Below, in pieces: positions 10,305 through 19,661 of a stretch of 64,000 nt of DNA. The translations under genes were made by a program, and so were the position numbers. Under the pieces are notes generated by a model that was not told where the DNA came from, searched no databases, and was given only the letters and a program-made list of their open reading frames with translations. Origin of the DNA: Lentzea pudingi (lineage in GTDB: Bacteria > Actinomycetota > Actinomycetes > Mycobacteriales > Pseudonocardiaceae); the NCBI RefSeq assembly GCF_014646255.1, contig NZ_BMNC01000001.1, positions 1,185,722-1,249,721 of the forward strand, in the 5' to 3' direction. Positions within the stretch are counted from its first letter, which is position 1; the number at the start of each line of letters is the position of its first letter.

Positions 10305-10500
10305 CTAGTAGACCTCGAACTCGTAGATCCGTGCGGCGGTGTTGCCGTTGTTGGTGGGCGTGGTGACGTTCAGCCGGACGTACCGCGCCTGCCGTGGTGC
10401 GAACGGCTCGCACGCACCGAGGACACGTTGACGACCGTGAGTTGTAGGACGGCGGCACGTCCGCGGCGTTGGTGCCCAGACGGGCACTCGGAGGCGGGTC
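10305..10500 (-). pseudogene. Decayed C-terminal end of an F5/8-type-C (discoidin/CBM32) domain protein
   Basis: On the minus strand the final 27 codons read ARYVRLNVT then NNGNTAARIYEFEVY and a stop, the classic C-terminal strand set of F5/8 type C domains. Just upstream the matching sequence continues only by changing frame: RLGTNAADVPPSYN lies in a second frame. So at least one frameshift is present and the rest of the gene is gone. It lies directly downstream of the hydrolase at 10523-11791. Such domains bind carbohydrate on secreted glycosidases; this stump is very unlikely to be functional. Confidence 0.6.
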
Positions 10501-10522
10501 CGAGTGTCTGCCTGGGCGGTGT

Positions 10523-11791
10523 TCAGCAGGCGGGGAAGAACGCCCTGGTGCCGCCGGTGGCCTGCCGGTCGCTGAACCGGCAGCCGAACCGCGGGTCGTC
10601 CGTGCGGCGCACGTCGTCACCGGCCGGCCGCTTGCCGCGGTCCACCCACGTCGTCAGGTCGCGCCACGCGGTGCCGACCTCGGCGGGGGAGAACTCGCAG
10701 TGGTCGACCGTGCGGATGGCGCGCTGCACGATCCGGTCGGTGCGGCCGAACCGGGCGGCGTCATCGCGGTAGTCCTGCTCCATCGAGAACGGCACGAACA
10801 GGTCGCCGATGCCGTGCAGCGAGACGACGGGAGCCGTCGGGAAGCCCTGCACGGCGGGGATCTCCGTCAGCGCCCACGTGTTGCGCGCCTTGGGATTGGC
10901 GGCCTTCACGCGTTGCACCGCGGCGTTGACGTCGACCGGCGAGTTCGGCCGGTAGCGCGTGGAGAGGTTCGTGGCGAGCTGCAACGGGTTCTCCGCCAGG
11001 TTGCTGCTGGCCGAGTTGGTGACCAGACCGAACAAGAAGTCCTGCCAGTAGGCGTATGCCGCGTCGGTACCGGGGCGCGCGCCGCCGGACAGAGTGGCGA
11101 CGAGGGCCTTGAACTGGTCGTCGCGGCCGGCCAGCGCCTGCTTGATCCGCGGCACCACGACGGTCGAGTAGTCCGCCGGCAGCGGGTAGGCCTTGATGCC
11201 GGTCAGCGTCTGGGCGACGAGGTGGTAGCTCAGGAAGTAGTCGAACAGCTCGTGGTCGCCCATCACGCCGCACATCGGCAACGCGCCTGCGTAGAACCCC
11301 GGGTACTGCTCCAGCGACCGCGCGATGACGTGCCCGCCCATCGACACCCCGGCGAGGAAGACCTTCGACGGCCGTTGCACCTTCCGGCCGAACAACGTGG
11401 CGAGCTCGCGGGTGGTCGTGACGCCGGCCCGGACGTCGTAGGCGTTGCTGTAGTAGGAGGACGCGGCCCACGCGTACCCCTCGTCGAGCCAGCGCTGCCG
11501 CAGGCCGAACGGCGGGGCGTCGACCGTGAGAACCTTCCCATCGCCCCGGTAGCCGTGCGCCCACAGCGCCAGCCGTCCGTTCCAGCGAGGCGGTACCTCG
11601 ATGATGTAGCCCGCGTGGCTGTGCACGCCCTGGATGACCCTCGTCGGCTTGCCGCCGACCGTGGCGGGGGCGAGCGGCGGGTTGACGATCGTGTAGCCGG
11701 GCAGCGGCTGCGAGCCACCGGTGGCGGCCGCGGGGTGCGCGGCGACGGTGACGAGGAGGAACGACAACGCGACGGTGAGCAGTCGTCTCAT
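10523..11791 (-). CDS. Secreted alpha/beta hydrolase (tannase/feruloyl-esterase-like)
   Basis: A 422-residue protein with a signal peptide (MRRLLTVALSFLLVTVAAHP, cleavage near AAA at 22-24). The alpha/beta hydrolase triad is visible: nucleophile in GVSMGGH, acid in LHGIGDLFVP and histidine in TVDHCEF. WAHGYRGDG forms the oxyanion region, and cysteines near the end (GCRF, FFPAC) may form disulfides. This layout occurs in secreted esterases and poorly characterised actinobacterial hydrolases; the substrate is unknown. ATG 11791 has the -10 hexamer TAGCGT seven bases upstream and no ribosome-binding site. It is monocistronic. Confidence 0.83.
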   Translation of the reverse strand: MRRLLTVALSFLLVTVAAHPAAATGGSQPLPGYTIVNPPLAPATVGGKPTRVIQGVHSHAGYIIEVPPRWNGRLALWAHGYRGDGKVLTVDAPPFGLRQRWLDEGYAWAASSYYSNAYDVRAGVTTTRELATLFGRKVQRPSKVFLAGVSMGGHVIARSLEQYPGFYAGALPMCGVMGDHELFDYFLSYHLVAQTLTGIKAYPLPADYSTVVVPRIKQALAGRDDQFKALVATLSGGARPGTDAAYAYWQDFLFGLVTNSASSNLAENPLQLATNLSTRYRPNSPVDVNAAVQRVKAANPKARNTWALTEIPAVQGFPTAPVVSLHGIGDLFVPFSMEQDYRDDAARFGRTDRIVQRAIRTVDHCEFSPAEVGTAWRDLTTWVDRGKRPAGDDVRRTDDPRFGCRFSDRQATGGTRAFFPAC

Positions 11792-11798
11792 GACCGGG

Positions 11799-11804
11799 AC
11801 GCTA
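11799..11804 (-). promoter_or_regulatory. -10 element TAGCGT, leaderless start
   Basis: On the minus strand TAGCGT lies seven bases before ATG 11791. It is the same arrangement as at 9467 and 47610. Confidence 0.55.
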
Positions 11805-12016
11805 CTAGCGGCGGGGCGCGGGCGACAGGAGGCCGTTCGGCCGCATGCTCATCAAGCACAGTGACTTCAGTGTTGACCAAAATAAATCTCATCGGGTTGT
11901 CACACCCTTGAGCGTGTGGTGACCTTGAACGCGGCCCGGAACCCCGACGGACGACACGTCGCCGAAGTGCCGCCGGTCAAGGGAAATGTTGGCGTTTATG
12001 TGCCACCCCGACAGTC

Positions 12017-12045
12017 TTGTCGGGCCAGGAGCGTCTCATTAGCGT
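12017..12045 (+). promoter_or_regulatory. Promoter of the sugar ABC operon with overlapping inverted repeat
   Basis: TTGTCG (12017-12022), 17-bp spacer, TAGCGT (12040-12045). The -35 lies inside a small inverted repeat, CCCGACA-GTCT-TGTCGGG (12007-12024), suitable for a repressor such as the ROK protein at the operon end. The leader is about 54 nt and ends in CGGAGG five bases before ATG 12106. The rest of the 314-bp gap from 11792 shows nothing clear. Confidence 0.5.
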
Positions 12046-12105
12046 GATTCTTCGTAAGGCCGAATTCCTTTCTGGCACAACGGTTGCCGGGCCTCGGAGG
12101 ACTCA

Positions 12106-13629
12106 ATGGTGAGCTCGCCCGCGCGTGAGAGCGCGCTGCTGTCGGTCGAGGGCGTGGTGAAGCGCTTTCCCGGCGTCACGGCCCTGGGCGGGGTGGACTT
12201 CGACGTCCGCGCGGGTGAGGTGCACTGCCTGCTCGGGCAGAACGGCGCCGGCAAGTCGACGCTGATCAAGGTCCTGGCCGGAGCGCACCGCCCCGACGAG
12301 GGCGTCATCCGCTGGCGGGGCGAGGTCGTCGAGTTCGGCAACCCGACCTCCGCGATGCGCAGCGGCGTGGCCGCCATCTACCAGGAGCTCGACCTCGTGG
12401 CCGGGTTGTCGGTGTCCGACAACGTGTTCCTCGGTCACGAGCTGTCCACCGCGGGCTTCAGCCGCAGGGCGGAGGCGCGGCGCCAGACCCGTGCGTTGCT
12501 CGACCGGCTGGGGCACCGCGACATCTCGCCCGACCGCGACGTCGGCCGGTTGTCGGTGGCGCACCAGCAGATCGTCAGCATGGCGCGGGCGCTGTCGCTG
12601 GACGGGCAGCTGCTGATCATGGACGAGCCTTCGGCCGTGCTGGACCCGGACGAGGTGCGGGTCCTGTTCGGGATCATCAGGGAGCTCACCGCCCAGGGGG
12701 TGGCGGTGATCTACATCTCGCACCGGCTGGCGGAGATCCGGGAGATCGGCGACCGGGTGACCGTCCTCAAGGACGGCCGCACGGTCGCGACGGGTCTGCC
12801 CGCCCGCGAGGTCAAGACCTCGGAGCTGATCGCGTTGATGACCGGCCGCGTGCTGGACAACGTGTATCCGCGACGCTCTCCGGTCGATCCGGCCGCTCCC
12901 GAGGTGCTGGTGGTCCGCGGACTGGCCGACGGCGACCGCTTCGCCGGCGTGGACCTCACCGTCCGCGCCGGTGAGGTGGTCGGGCTCGCCGGACTCGTCG
13001 GGTCCGGCCGTTCGGAGATCCTCGAGACCATCTACGGCGCGCGGAAGGCGGCCGAGGGCACCGTCGAGGTCGACGGCAAGGCGCTGCGGCGGGGGAGTGT
13101 CGGCGCGGCCGTGCGCGCCGGGATGGGGCTGTGCCCGGAAGAGCGCAAGAGCCAGGGGCTGCTGCTCGACCAGGCCGTCTACCGCAACATCACCGTCTCG
13201 TCGATGTCGGCGTTCGCGAAGTTCGGGTTCCTCGACGACCGCGCCGAACGGGCGCGCTCCACCAAGCTCACCGAGTCGCTGGACGTGCGTCCGGCCGGGG
13301 TGGACCGCCTGGTGCGCGGCCTGTCCGGAGGAAATCAGCAGAAGGTCGTGCTCGCGCGGTGGTTGCTGCGCGAGTGCCGGGTGCTGCTGCTGGACGAACC
13401 GACCCGCGGCGTGGACGTGGGCGCTCGCAGCGAGATCTACGAACTGATCCGCCGGCTGGCGGACTCCGGGGTGGCCGTGGTCGTCGTGTCGAGCGACGTC
13501 GAGGAGGTCCTCGGCCTGGCCGACCGGGTCCTGGTGGTGCGCGAGGGCCGGGTGGTCCACGACGGCCCCGCCGACGAGATCGACGAGTCCCGGGTCCTCG
13601 ACCTGGTCATGGAAGGACAACCCGCATGA
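12106..13629 (+). CDS. Sugar ABC transporter ATPase, two nucleotide-binding domains (RbsA/XylG type)
   Basis: A 507-residue cytoplasmic ATPase with tandem ABC domains. First domain: Walker A GQNGAGKSTL, signature LSVAHQQ, Walker B LLIMDEPSAVLD. Second domain: Walker A GLVGSGRSEI (deviant, as usual in this family), signature LSGGNQQK, Walker B VLLLDEPTRGVD. This pattern is diagnostic of class 2 monosaccharide importers (ribose, xylose, inositol and similar). CGGAGG upstream supports ATG 12106. It is first in the operon and overlaps the permease gene by four bases. Confidence 0.95.
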   Translation: MVSSPARESALLSVEGVVKRFPGVTALGGVDFDVRAGEVHCLLGQNGAGKSTLIKVLAGAHRPDEGVIRWRGEVVEFGNPTSAMRSGVAAIYQELDLVAGLSVSDNVFLGHELSTAGFSRRAEARRQTRALLDRLGHRDISPDRDVGRLSVAHQQIVSMARALSLDGQLLIMDEPSAVLDPDEVRVLFGIIRELTAQGVAVIYISHRLAEIREIGDRVTVLKDGRTVATGLPAREVKTSELIALMTGRVLDNVYPRRSPVDPAAPEVLVVRGLADGDRFAGVDLTVRAGEVVGLAGLVGSGRSEILETIYGARKAAEGTVEVDGKALRRGSVGAAVRAGMGLCPEERKSQGLLLDQAVYRNITVSSMSAFAKFGFLDDRAERARSTKLTESLDVRPAGVDRLVRGLSGGNQQKVVLARWLLRECRVLLLDEPTRGVDVGARSEIYELIRRLADSGVAVVVVSSDVEEVLGLADRVLVVREGRVVHDGPADEIDESRVLDLVMEGQPA

Positions 13630-14651
13630 GCGAGGACACCGCCTTGTCCGCGCAGAAGAGCGCCCCGGTCGCGAAGAAGGAGTCGAGCGTCTCGGCGTTG
13701 CTCGGCTCGGCGGCCGGCCGCAACACCGGTCTCGTGGTCGCCCTGGTCCTGTTGTGCCTGGGCGGTGTGATCACCGCGGGCGACCGGTTCGCCGACGTCG
13801 ACAACCTGCTCACCATCCTGCGGCTTGCCGCGGTGATCGGTGTGGTCAGCATCGGCATGACGTTCGTGATCACCGGCGGCGGGATCGACCTGTCCGTCGG
13901 CGCGATCGTCGCGTTGTCCTCGGTGTGGGCGACAACCCTTGCCACGCAGGGGATCGCGAACGACACGCACTGGATCGTGATGGTGTTCACGGCGTTGCTG
14001 GTGGGTGGTGCGTGCGGGCTCGTCAACGGCGCGCTCATCGCCTACGGGCGGGTCGTGGCGTTCATCGCGACCCTGGCGAGCCTCGCTGCCGCACGAGGGC
14101 TCGCCGAGATCATCTCCAACCGCAAGACGCAGATCGTCAACGTGCCGGGCTTCGCCGCGTTCTTCGACGCGTCGGTCCTGGGCGTGCCGGTGCTGGTCGT
14201 GATCTTCGCGCTGGTCGCGGCCGGCGGCTGGGTCCTGCTCAACCGCACCACGTTCGGGCGGCGCACGTTCGCCGTCGGCGGGAATCCCGAGGCGGCGCGG
14301 CTGGCCGGCATCGACGTGCGCCGCCACACCGTGATGCTCTACTCGCTGCTCGGTCTGTGCTGCGGTCTGGCCGCCGTCATGCTCATCGCCCGCACCACGA
14401 CCGGCAGCGCGACGCACGGCGGTCTCTACGAGCTCGACGCGATCGCGGCGGTCGTCATCGGCGGCACGTTGCTGTCCGGCGGGCGCGGCACGATCGCGGG
14501 CACCGTCTTCGGCGTCCTGATCTTCACGACGCTGTCGAACGTCTTCACCCTCAACAACCTCTCCATCTCCGCCCAGGCCGTCGCGAAGGGCGCGATCATC
14601 GTGATCGCCGTCCTCCTCCAGCAGCGGCTTGCCCGACGCAGCGGCGCTTGA
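13626..14651 (+). CDS. Sugar ABC transporter permease (RbsC type)
   Basis: A 341-residue integral membrane protein. It starts at an ATG overlapping the ATPase stop (ATGA). About 35 polar residues precede roughly ten membrane segments. The BPD_transp_2 signature is present: GMTFVITGGGIDLSVGA, FIATLASLAAARG, FAVGGNPEAARLAGI and IGGTLLSGGRGT. It forms the channel with the preceding ATPase. The next gene supplies the binding protein after a 44-bp gap. Confidence 0.95.
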   Translation: MSEDTALSAQKSAPVAKKESSVSALLGSAAGRNTGLVVALVLLCLGGVITAGDRFADVDNLLTILRLAAVIGVVSIGMTFVITGGGIDLSVGAIVALSSVWATTLATQGIANDTHWIVMVFTALLVGGACGLVNGALIAYGRVVAFIATLASLAAARGLAEIISNRKTQIVNVPGFAAFFDASVLGVPVLVVIFALVAAGGWVLLNRTTFGRRTFAVGGNPEAARLAGIDVRRHTVMLYSLLGLCCGLAAVMLIARTTTGSATHGGLYELDAIAAVVIGGTLLSGGRGTIAGTVFGVLIFTTLSNVFTLNNLSISAQAVAKGAIIVIAVLLQQRLARRSGA

Positions 14652-14695
14652 CGCCGCCACCACGACCGCTGCCACCTGAGGGAGACCAGAAACCC

Positions 14696-15724
14696 ATGCA
14701 GATCAAGAGAATCGCGCTCCTCGCCGCCGCGTCGGCGCTCGTGCTGACCGCGTGCACGGGCAACACGCCCGAGCCGCAGGGCGGCGGGAACCAGGGCGGC
14801 GGTGTGAAGGTCGCCAACGACGAGCCGGGCAAGAAGGTCGTCATCGGCTTCTCCGCGCCGGCCGCCGACCACGGCTGGATGGCCGCGATCACCGACGCCG
14901 CGAAGAAGGAGGCGGGCAAGTACTCCGACGTCGAGCTGCGCGTCGTCGAGGGCACCAACGACCCCAACCTCCAGATCAGCCAGGTCGAGACGTTCATCAA
15001 CGACAAGGTGGACGCGATCGTCCTGCTGCCGTTCGACGGCGCGGCGCTCACCCCGGTCGCGCTCAAGGCCATGAAGGCCGGCATCACCGTGATCAACGTC
15101 GACCGGCAGTTCGACAGCCCGTTCGCCGCGCGGTCCACGGTGCTGGGCGACAACTACGGCATGGGCGTCTCGGCCGGCACGTACGTCTGCGAGCGGCTCA
15201 AGGGCAAGACCGACGCCGTGGTCGCGGAGATCGCCGGCATCGACTCGCTGCCGCTGACGCAGGACCGCAGCAAGGGTTTCGCGGACGCGCTCGCGGGCTG
15301 CAGCCTCAAGGTCAGCAACCGCGTGGCGGCCGAGTTCACCGTGGAGAGCGGCGAGAAGGCGGCGGCGAACCTGCTGCAGGCCGCGCGCAAGATCGACGCG
15401 ATCTGGAACCACGACGACGACCAGGGCGTCGGCGTCACGGCCGCGATCAAGAACTCCGGCCGCAACGAGTTCTTCATGGTCGGCGGCGCGGGTTCGGCGA
15501 ACGTGATGCGCGAGATCAAGGCGGACAACGGCCCGCACAAGGCGACCGTCATCTACCCGTCGACCCAGGGCGCGGACGGCATCCGGCTCGCCCGGCTCGC
15601 GGTGCAGGGCAAGGCCATGGGCGACCTGGTCGAGGTGGAGGTCCCGCGCGAGGTCCAGCTGTACGCCCCGGTCGTGACGAAGGACAACGTCGACCGCTAC
15701 CTGCCGACCGCCTTCGAGTCCTAG
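14696..15724 (+). CDS. Sugar-binding lipoprotein of the ABC importer
   Basis: A 342-residue periplasmic-binding-protein-like lipoprotein. The signal peptide ends in the lipobox LTAC (Cys near residue 20), followed by a Gly/Pro/Gln linker. The body matches the ribose-binding (Peripla_BP_4) family: KKVVIGFSAPAADHGWMAAI, VDAIVLLPFDG, AGITVINVDR and IWNHDDDQGVG. It captures the sugar outside the membrane and delivers it to the permease. ATG 14696 has GGGAGA upstream. Ligand identity is open; the following dehydrogenase and isomerase suggest a cyclic polyol or unusual sugar. Confidence 0.93.
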   Translation: MQIKRIALLAAASALVLTACTGNTPEPQGGGNQGGGVKVANDEPGKKVVIGFSAPAADHGWMAAITDAAKKEAGKYSDVELRVVEGTNDPNLQISQVETFINDKVDAIVLLPFDGAALTPVALKAMKAGITVINVDRQFDSPFAARSTVLGDNYGMGVSAGTYVCERLKGKTDAVVAEIAGIDSLPLTQDRSKGFADALAGCSLKVSNRVAAEFTVESGEKAAANLLQAARKIDAIWNHDDDQGVGVTAAIKNSGRNEFFMVGGAGSANVMREIKADNGPHKATVIYPSTQGADGIRLARLAVQGKAMGDLVEVEVPREVQLYAPVVTKDNVDRYLPTAFES

Positions 15725-15735
15725 GAGAACCGCAC

Positions 15736-16896
15736 GTGACTGAACTTGGCATCGCGATGGTCGGCCACGCGTTCATGGGAGCAGCCCACTCCCAGGCGTG
15801 GCGGGTCGCCCCGCGCTTCTTCGACCTGCCGTTGCGGCCGGTGATGTCCGTGCTGTGCGGCCGCGACGCCGACCGCACGCAGGCCGCCGCCGACCGCCTG
15901 GGCTGGGCGGAGGCGTCGACCGACTGGAAGTCCGTGCTGGACCGCGACGACGTGCACGTGGTGGACATCTGCACGCCGGGCGACACGCACGCCGAGATCG
16001 CGATCGCCGCGCTCGACGCGGGCAAGCACGTGCTGTGCGAGAAGCCGATGGCCAACTCCGTCGCCGAGGCGGAGGCCATGTCGGAGGCGGCTTCCCGCGC
16101 GGCCGAACGCGGCGTGCGGGCGATGGTCGGGTTCACCTACCGGCGCGTGCCCGCCCTCGGGCTGGCCCGCGACCTGGTCGCGAAGGGCAGGCTCGGCCGG
16201 ATCCACCACGTCCGCGCCCAGTACCTCCAGGACTGGATCGTGGACCCCGAGTCGCCGCTGTCGTGGCGGCTCGACAAGGAGAAGGCCGGGTCGGGCGCTC
16301 TGGGTGACATCGGCGCGCACATCGTCGACGCCACCCAGTTCATCCTCGGGGACCCCATCAGCGAGGTGATGGGGACGCTGGTCACGTTCGTGCCGGAGCG
16401 TCCCCTGGCCTCCAAGCACTCCGGTCTGTCCGGTACCGCCGCGACCGGGCAGACCGGACCCGTCACCGTGGACGACGCCGCGTTGTTCCTGGCCCGCTTC
16501 GGCAGTGGGGCGCTCGGCTCGTTCGAGGCCACGCGGTTCGCCAACGGCCGCAAGAACGCGCTGCGCATCGAGATCAACGGCTCGAAGGGCAGCATCGCGT
16601 TCGACTTCGAGGACATGAACGTGCTGCAGTTCTTCGACGGCACCGAGGACCCGTCGGTGGCGGGGTTCCGGCGGATCATGGTCACCGAGCCGTCGCACCC
16701 GTACGTCGGCGCGTGGTGGCCCGCCGGGCACGGGCTCGGCTACGAGCACGCGTTCACCCACCAGGCCGTGGACTTCGTGCAGGCTGTGGCTTCCGGCGTC
16801 GACCCGGCGCCGACGTTCGCGGACGGACTGCTGGTGCAGCGCGTGCTGGCGGCCGTCGAGGACAGCGCGTCGTCCCGCACGTGGCAACAGGTCTGA
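15736..16896 (+). CDS. Gfo/Idh/MocA family NAD(P)-dependent oxidoreductase
   Basis: A 386-residue enzyme. The N-terminal Rossmann fold starts [14 protein letters not shown], and the family CEKPMA motif with its catalytic-region lysine is present. The C-terminal sheet domain includes [16 protein letters not shown], which carries the usual Asp/His pair. Members oxidise hydroxyl groups of sugars, inositols and glycosides. GTG 15736 is preceded by AGGAG, 12 bases after the binding-protein stop. It probably performs the first intracellular oxidation of the imported sugar. Confidence 0.92.
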   Translation: MTELGIAMVGHAFMGAAHSQAWRVAPRFFDLPLRPVMSVLCGRDADRTQAAADRLGWAEASTDWKSVLDRDDVHVVDICTPGDTHAEIAIAALDAGKHVLCEKPMANSVAEAEAMSEAASRAAERGVRAMVGFTYRRVPALGLARDLVAKGRLGRIHHVRAQYLQDWIVDPESPLSWRLDKEKAGSGALGDIGAHIVDATQFILGDPISEVMGTLVTFVPERPLASKHSGLSGTAATGQTGPVTVDDAALFLARFGSGALGSFEATRFANGRKNALRIEINGSKGSIAFDFEDMNVLQFFDGTEDPSVAGFRRIMVTEPSHPYVGAWWPAGHGLGYEHAFTHQAVDFVQAVASGVDPAPTFADGLLVQRVLAAVEDSASSRTWQQV

Positions 16897-16949
16897 GCAG
16901 TTCGAGTCCGAGTGTTTCGGGTCCGGCAGGTTCGAGGAGGAGACCGGAG

Positions 16950-17957
16950 ATGGCACGTCCGATCACGTTGTTCACCGGCCAGTGGGCCGACCTGCCGTTC
17001 GAGGAGGTCTGCCGGCTGGCGTCGGGCTGGGGCTACGACGGCCTGGAGATCGCCTGCTGGGGTGACCACCTCGACCCGTGGCGGGCGGCGGAGGACGACG
17101 ACTACGTCGCGGAGCGGCACGCGATCCTCGCGAAGCACGATCTGAAGGTGTGGGCGATCTCCAACCACCTCACCGGTCAGGCGGTGTGCGACGACCCGAT
17201 CGACGAGCGGCACCAGGGCATCCTGTCCGCCCGCAACTGGGGTGACGGGGACCCGGAGGGCGTGCGGCAGCGGGCGGCCGAGGAGATGAAGGCGACCGCG
17301 CGGGCCGCCGCGAAGCTCGGCGTCGACACCGTCGTCGGGTTCACCGGGTCGTCGATCTGGAAGACCGTCGCGATGTTCCCGCCGGCGCCCCAGTCGATGA
17401 TCGACGCGGGCTACCAGGACTTCGCCGACCGCTGGAACCCGATCCTGGACGTGTTCGACGAGGTCGGCGTCCGGTTCGCGCACGAGGTCCACCCGTCGGA
17501 GATCGCCTACGACTACTGGACGACCGTGCGCGCGCTCGAGGCGATCGGGCACCGGCCCGCGTTCGGCCTGAACTGGGACCCGTCGCACTTCGTCTGGCAG
17601 GACCTCGACCCGGTGGGGTTCCTGTGGGACTTCCGCGACCGGATCTACCACGTCGACTGCAAGGACGCCCGCCGTCAGGTCGGCAACGGCCGCAACGGCC
17701 GGATGGGCTCGCACCTGGCGTGGGCCGACCCGCGCCGTGGCTGGGACTTCGTCTCCACCGGACGCGGTGACGTGCCGTGGGAGCAGTCGTTCCGGATGCT
17801 CAACACGATCGGCTACTCCGGGCCGATCAGCGTCGAGTGGGAGGACGCGGGCATGGACCGGCTGATCGGGGCTCCCGAGGCGCTGGAGTTCATCCGCCGC
17901 AACGCCTTCGACCCGCCGTCGGCGTCGTTCGACGCCGCGTTCAGCTCCGGGGGCTGA
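16950..17957 (+). CDS. Sugar phosphate isomerase/epimerase (AP endonuclease 2 TIM barrel)
   Basis: A 335-residue protein of the xylose-isomerase-like TIM-barrel family (IolE/IolH/hydroxypyruvate isomerase relatives). Metal-ligand regions are visible: [30 protein letters not shown] and ISVEWEDAG. It starts at ATG 16950 after GAGGAGG. Paired with the Gfo/Idh/MocA gene in the same operon, it resembles actinobacterial modules that oxidise and then epimerise or dehydrate inositol-like or 3-keto sugars. The exact substrate is not readable. Confidence 0.92.
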   Translation: MARPITLFTGQWADLPFEEVCRLASGWGYDGLEIACWGDHLDPWRAAEDDDYVAERHAILAKHDLKVWAISNHLTGQAVCDDPIDERHQGILSARNWGDGDPEGVRQRAAEEMKATARAAAKLGVDTVVGFTGSSIWKTVAMFPPAPQSMIDAGYQDFADRWNPILDVFDEVGVRFAHEVHPSEIAYDYWTTVRALEAIGHRPAFGLNWDPSHFVWQDLDPVGFLWDFRDRIYHVDCKDARRQVGNGRNGRMGSHLAWADPRRGWDFVSTGRGDVPWEQSFRMLNTIGYSGPISVEWEDAGMDRLIGAPEALEFIRRNAFDPPSASFDAAFSSGG

Positions 17958-18001
17958 CCAGCCCGCGCAGTGCCTTCTGGTTCCGATGTGACAATTGTTC
18001 G

Positions 18002-19216
18002 ATGGAGAGCACCTTGGGTGTCGAGGCGGGTTCGCCTGCAGCAGTGCTGCGCATGCTGATGGACGGCAGCCCGCGCACCCGAGCGGAGATCGTGGCCGCG
18101 ACGGGCCTCGCCCGGTCGACGGTGCGCGCGCGGCTTGATCTCCTGGTGGCCGCCGGCCTGGTGAGCGACAGCGGTACGGGGGAGTCGACGGGCGGGCGCC
18201 CGGCGGGCAGGTTCGGCTTCAACCCGACCGCCCACCTGGTGCTCGCGGCCGAGGTGGGCGCCACCCACGCCACCGTCGCGATCTCCGACCTGTCCTGCCG
18301 GCTGCTCGCGGTCGAGCAGGTGGAGATCGACGTGGCCGACGGGCCGGCGGCGATACTCCCGCTCCTGGTCACGACCTGGCGCTCGTTGCTGCAGACTGTC
18401 GGCCCCGCGGCGATCGCGGGCGTCGGCATCGGCCTGCCGGGCCCGGTGGAGCACTCCACCGGCCGCCCGAACAACCCGCCGATCATGCCGGGCTGGGACG
18501 GGTTCGACGTCCCGGCGGCGATCGAGGCGGAGTTCGCCGTGCCGGTCCTCGTGGACAACGAGGTCAACCTGATGGCCCTGGGCGAGCACACCGCCTCGCA
18601 CCCGGACGTGGCGCACATGATCGTGGTGAAGGCGGCGACCGGCATCGGCGCGGGTCTGATCAGCAACGGCGTCCTGCACCGCGGCGCGGCGGGCGCGGCG
18701 GGCGACCTGGGGCACATCCGCGTGCCCGACGGCGGTTCGGCGCTCTGCCGTTGTGGCAACACCGAGTGCCTCGAAGCCGTGGCCGCCGGCCCCGCGCTGG
18801 CGGCGAAGCTCCGCGACCTGGGCCATCCCGCGCACTCGACGGCCGACGTGGTGAACCTGGTGCGGGCCGGCAACCTCGAGGCGGGCCGCGTCGTGCGGCA
18901 GGCTGGCCGCGACATCGGCGAGGTGCTCGCGGGGTGCGTGAGCATGTTCAACCCGTCGCTCGTGGTCATCGGCGGCCTCCTGGCCGAGGCGGGCGAAATG
19001 CTGCTGGCGGGCGTGCGCGAGTCGATCTACCGCCGCTCGCTGCCGCTGGCCACGGAGAACCTCCGCATCGTCGCGTCGGGCGCCGGGGTGACCGCCGGTG
19101 CCCTGGGTGCGGCGGCAATGGTGGTGCGGCACGTGCTGTCGCCGGAGGTGCTCGACGCGCGGCTGGGCGAGGTCGCCGCCGCGGCCGAGTTGCAGCTCTC
19201 CTCGCACGCCACCTAG
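18002..19216 (+). CDS. ROK-family transcriptional repressor
   Basis: A 404-residue regulator. An N-terminal winged helix (PRTRAEIVAATGLARSTVRA) is followed by a ROK sugar-kinase-like domain with the zinc motif CRCGNTECLE and the sugar-binding GHIRVP. The motif order matches NagC/XylR-type repressors whose DNA binding is released by the transported sugar. It follows the isomerase by 44 bp on the same strand. ACAATTGT, a perfect 8-bp palindrome, lies at 17991-17998 directly before the start and may be an autoregulatory site. The likely role is control of the 12106-17957 operon. Confidence 0.92.
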   Translation: MESTLGVEAGSPAAVLRMLMDGSPRTRAEIVAATGLARSTVRARLDLLVAAGLVSDSGTGESTGGRPAGRFGFNPTAHLVLAAEVGATHATVAISDLSCRLLAVEQVEIDVADGPAAILPLLVTTWRSLLQTVGPAAIAGVGIGLPGPVEHSTGRPNNPPIMPGWDGFDVPAAIEAEFAVPVLVDNEVNLMALGEHTASHPDVAHMIVVKAATGIGAGLISNGVLHRGAAGAAGDLGHIRVPDGGSALCRCGNTECLEAVAAGPALAAKLRDLGHPAHSTADVVNLVRAGNLEAGRVVRQAGRDIGEVLAGCVSMFNPSLVVIGGLLAEAGEMLLAGVRESIYRRSLPLATENLRIVASGAGVTAGALGAAAMVVRHVLSPEVLDARLGEVAAAAELQLSSHAT

Positions 19217-19230
19217 ATCACTTGATCCCT

Positions 19231-19262
19231 GGGCGCGCCGGGGTTCCGCCGTGGCGCGCTCT
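19231..19262 (+). terminator. Terminator of the ROK operon
   Basis: A GCGCGCC/GGCGCGC 7-bp stem around a 13-base loop, 15 bases after the ROK stop. It has no U tract, as is common in high-GC actinomycetes. Confidence 0.5.
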
Positions 19263-19345
19263 TCGCATGCCCGAAAACTCCGGAGTAACGGCGACGTTCA
19301 ACCTGAAGATGCCTGCCATTTGACAGCAACTGAACCGACTTTTGA

Positions 19346-19375
19346 TTGACAGTCGCCAATAGTCCGGCATACCGT
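19346..19375 (+). promoter_or_regulatory. Strong leaderless promoter
   Basis: TTGACA (19346-19351), 18-bp spacer, TACCGT (19370-19375), then six bases to ATG 19382. A consensus -35 with a start codon at the expected transcription start. Confidence 0.7.
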
Positions 19376-19381
19376 CGCCCT

Positions 19382-19660
19382 ATGACTGTGACCCCCATGA
19401 CATCGGTGGTGGCCGCGCGCCCCGTTGGGTGGACGCGCAACGAGCCGACGACGGCGACCCAACACCTGCTGCAGCTCATGCGCACCGGGGCGACCGACCG
19501 CGCGATCGCCCGGGAGCTGGACGTCAGCCTCCGCACGCTGAACCGGCGCATCGCCCGCCTGCAGACGCTGCTCGGCGTGCAGTCGCGCTTCCAGCTGGGC
19601 GCGCTCGCCGCGGAGCTGGAGTGGCTCACGGTCGCCCCGCCGCGCGCGTCGGGGGAGTAG
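19382..19660 (+). CDS. Small stand-alone LuxR-type HTH protein
   Basis: A 92-residue protein that is almost entirely a GerE/LuxR-like helix-turn-helix: LLQLMRTGATDRAIARELDV, SLRTLNRRIARLQTLLGV. There is no receiver, ATPase or ligand domain, so it may act constitutively or as a dosage-dependent regulator. The start is fixed by a TTGACA/TACCGT promoter whose transcription start coincides with ATG 19382. It is convergent with the small membrane protein gene, with one base between the stops. Target genes are unknown. Confidence 0.8.
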   Translation: MTVTPMTSVVAARPVGWTRNEPTTATQHLLQLMRTGATDRAIARELDVSLRTLNRRIARLQTLLGVQSRFQLGALAAELEWLTVAPPRASGE

Positions 19661-19661
19661 T

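Noticed and set aside
12103..13620. Long open frame on the minus strand opposite the sugar ABC ATPase
   Set aside because: Its product is rich in Arg/His/Asp/Gln with no family features; it is the usual antisense shadow of a high-GC gene. Many other long antisense frames were dropped for the same reason.
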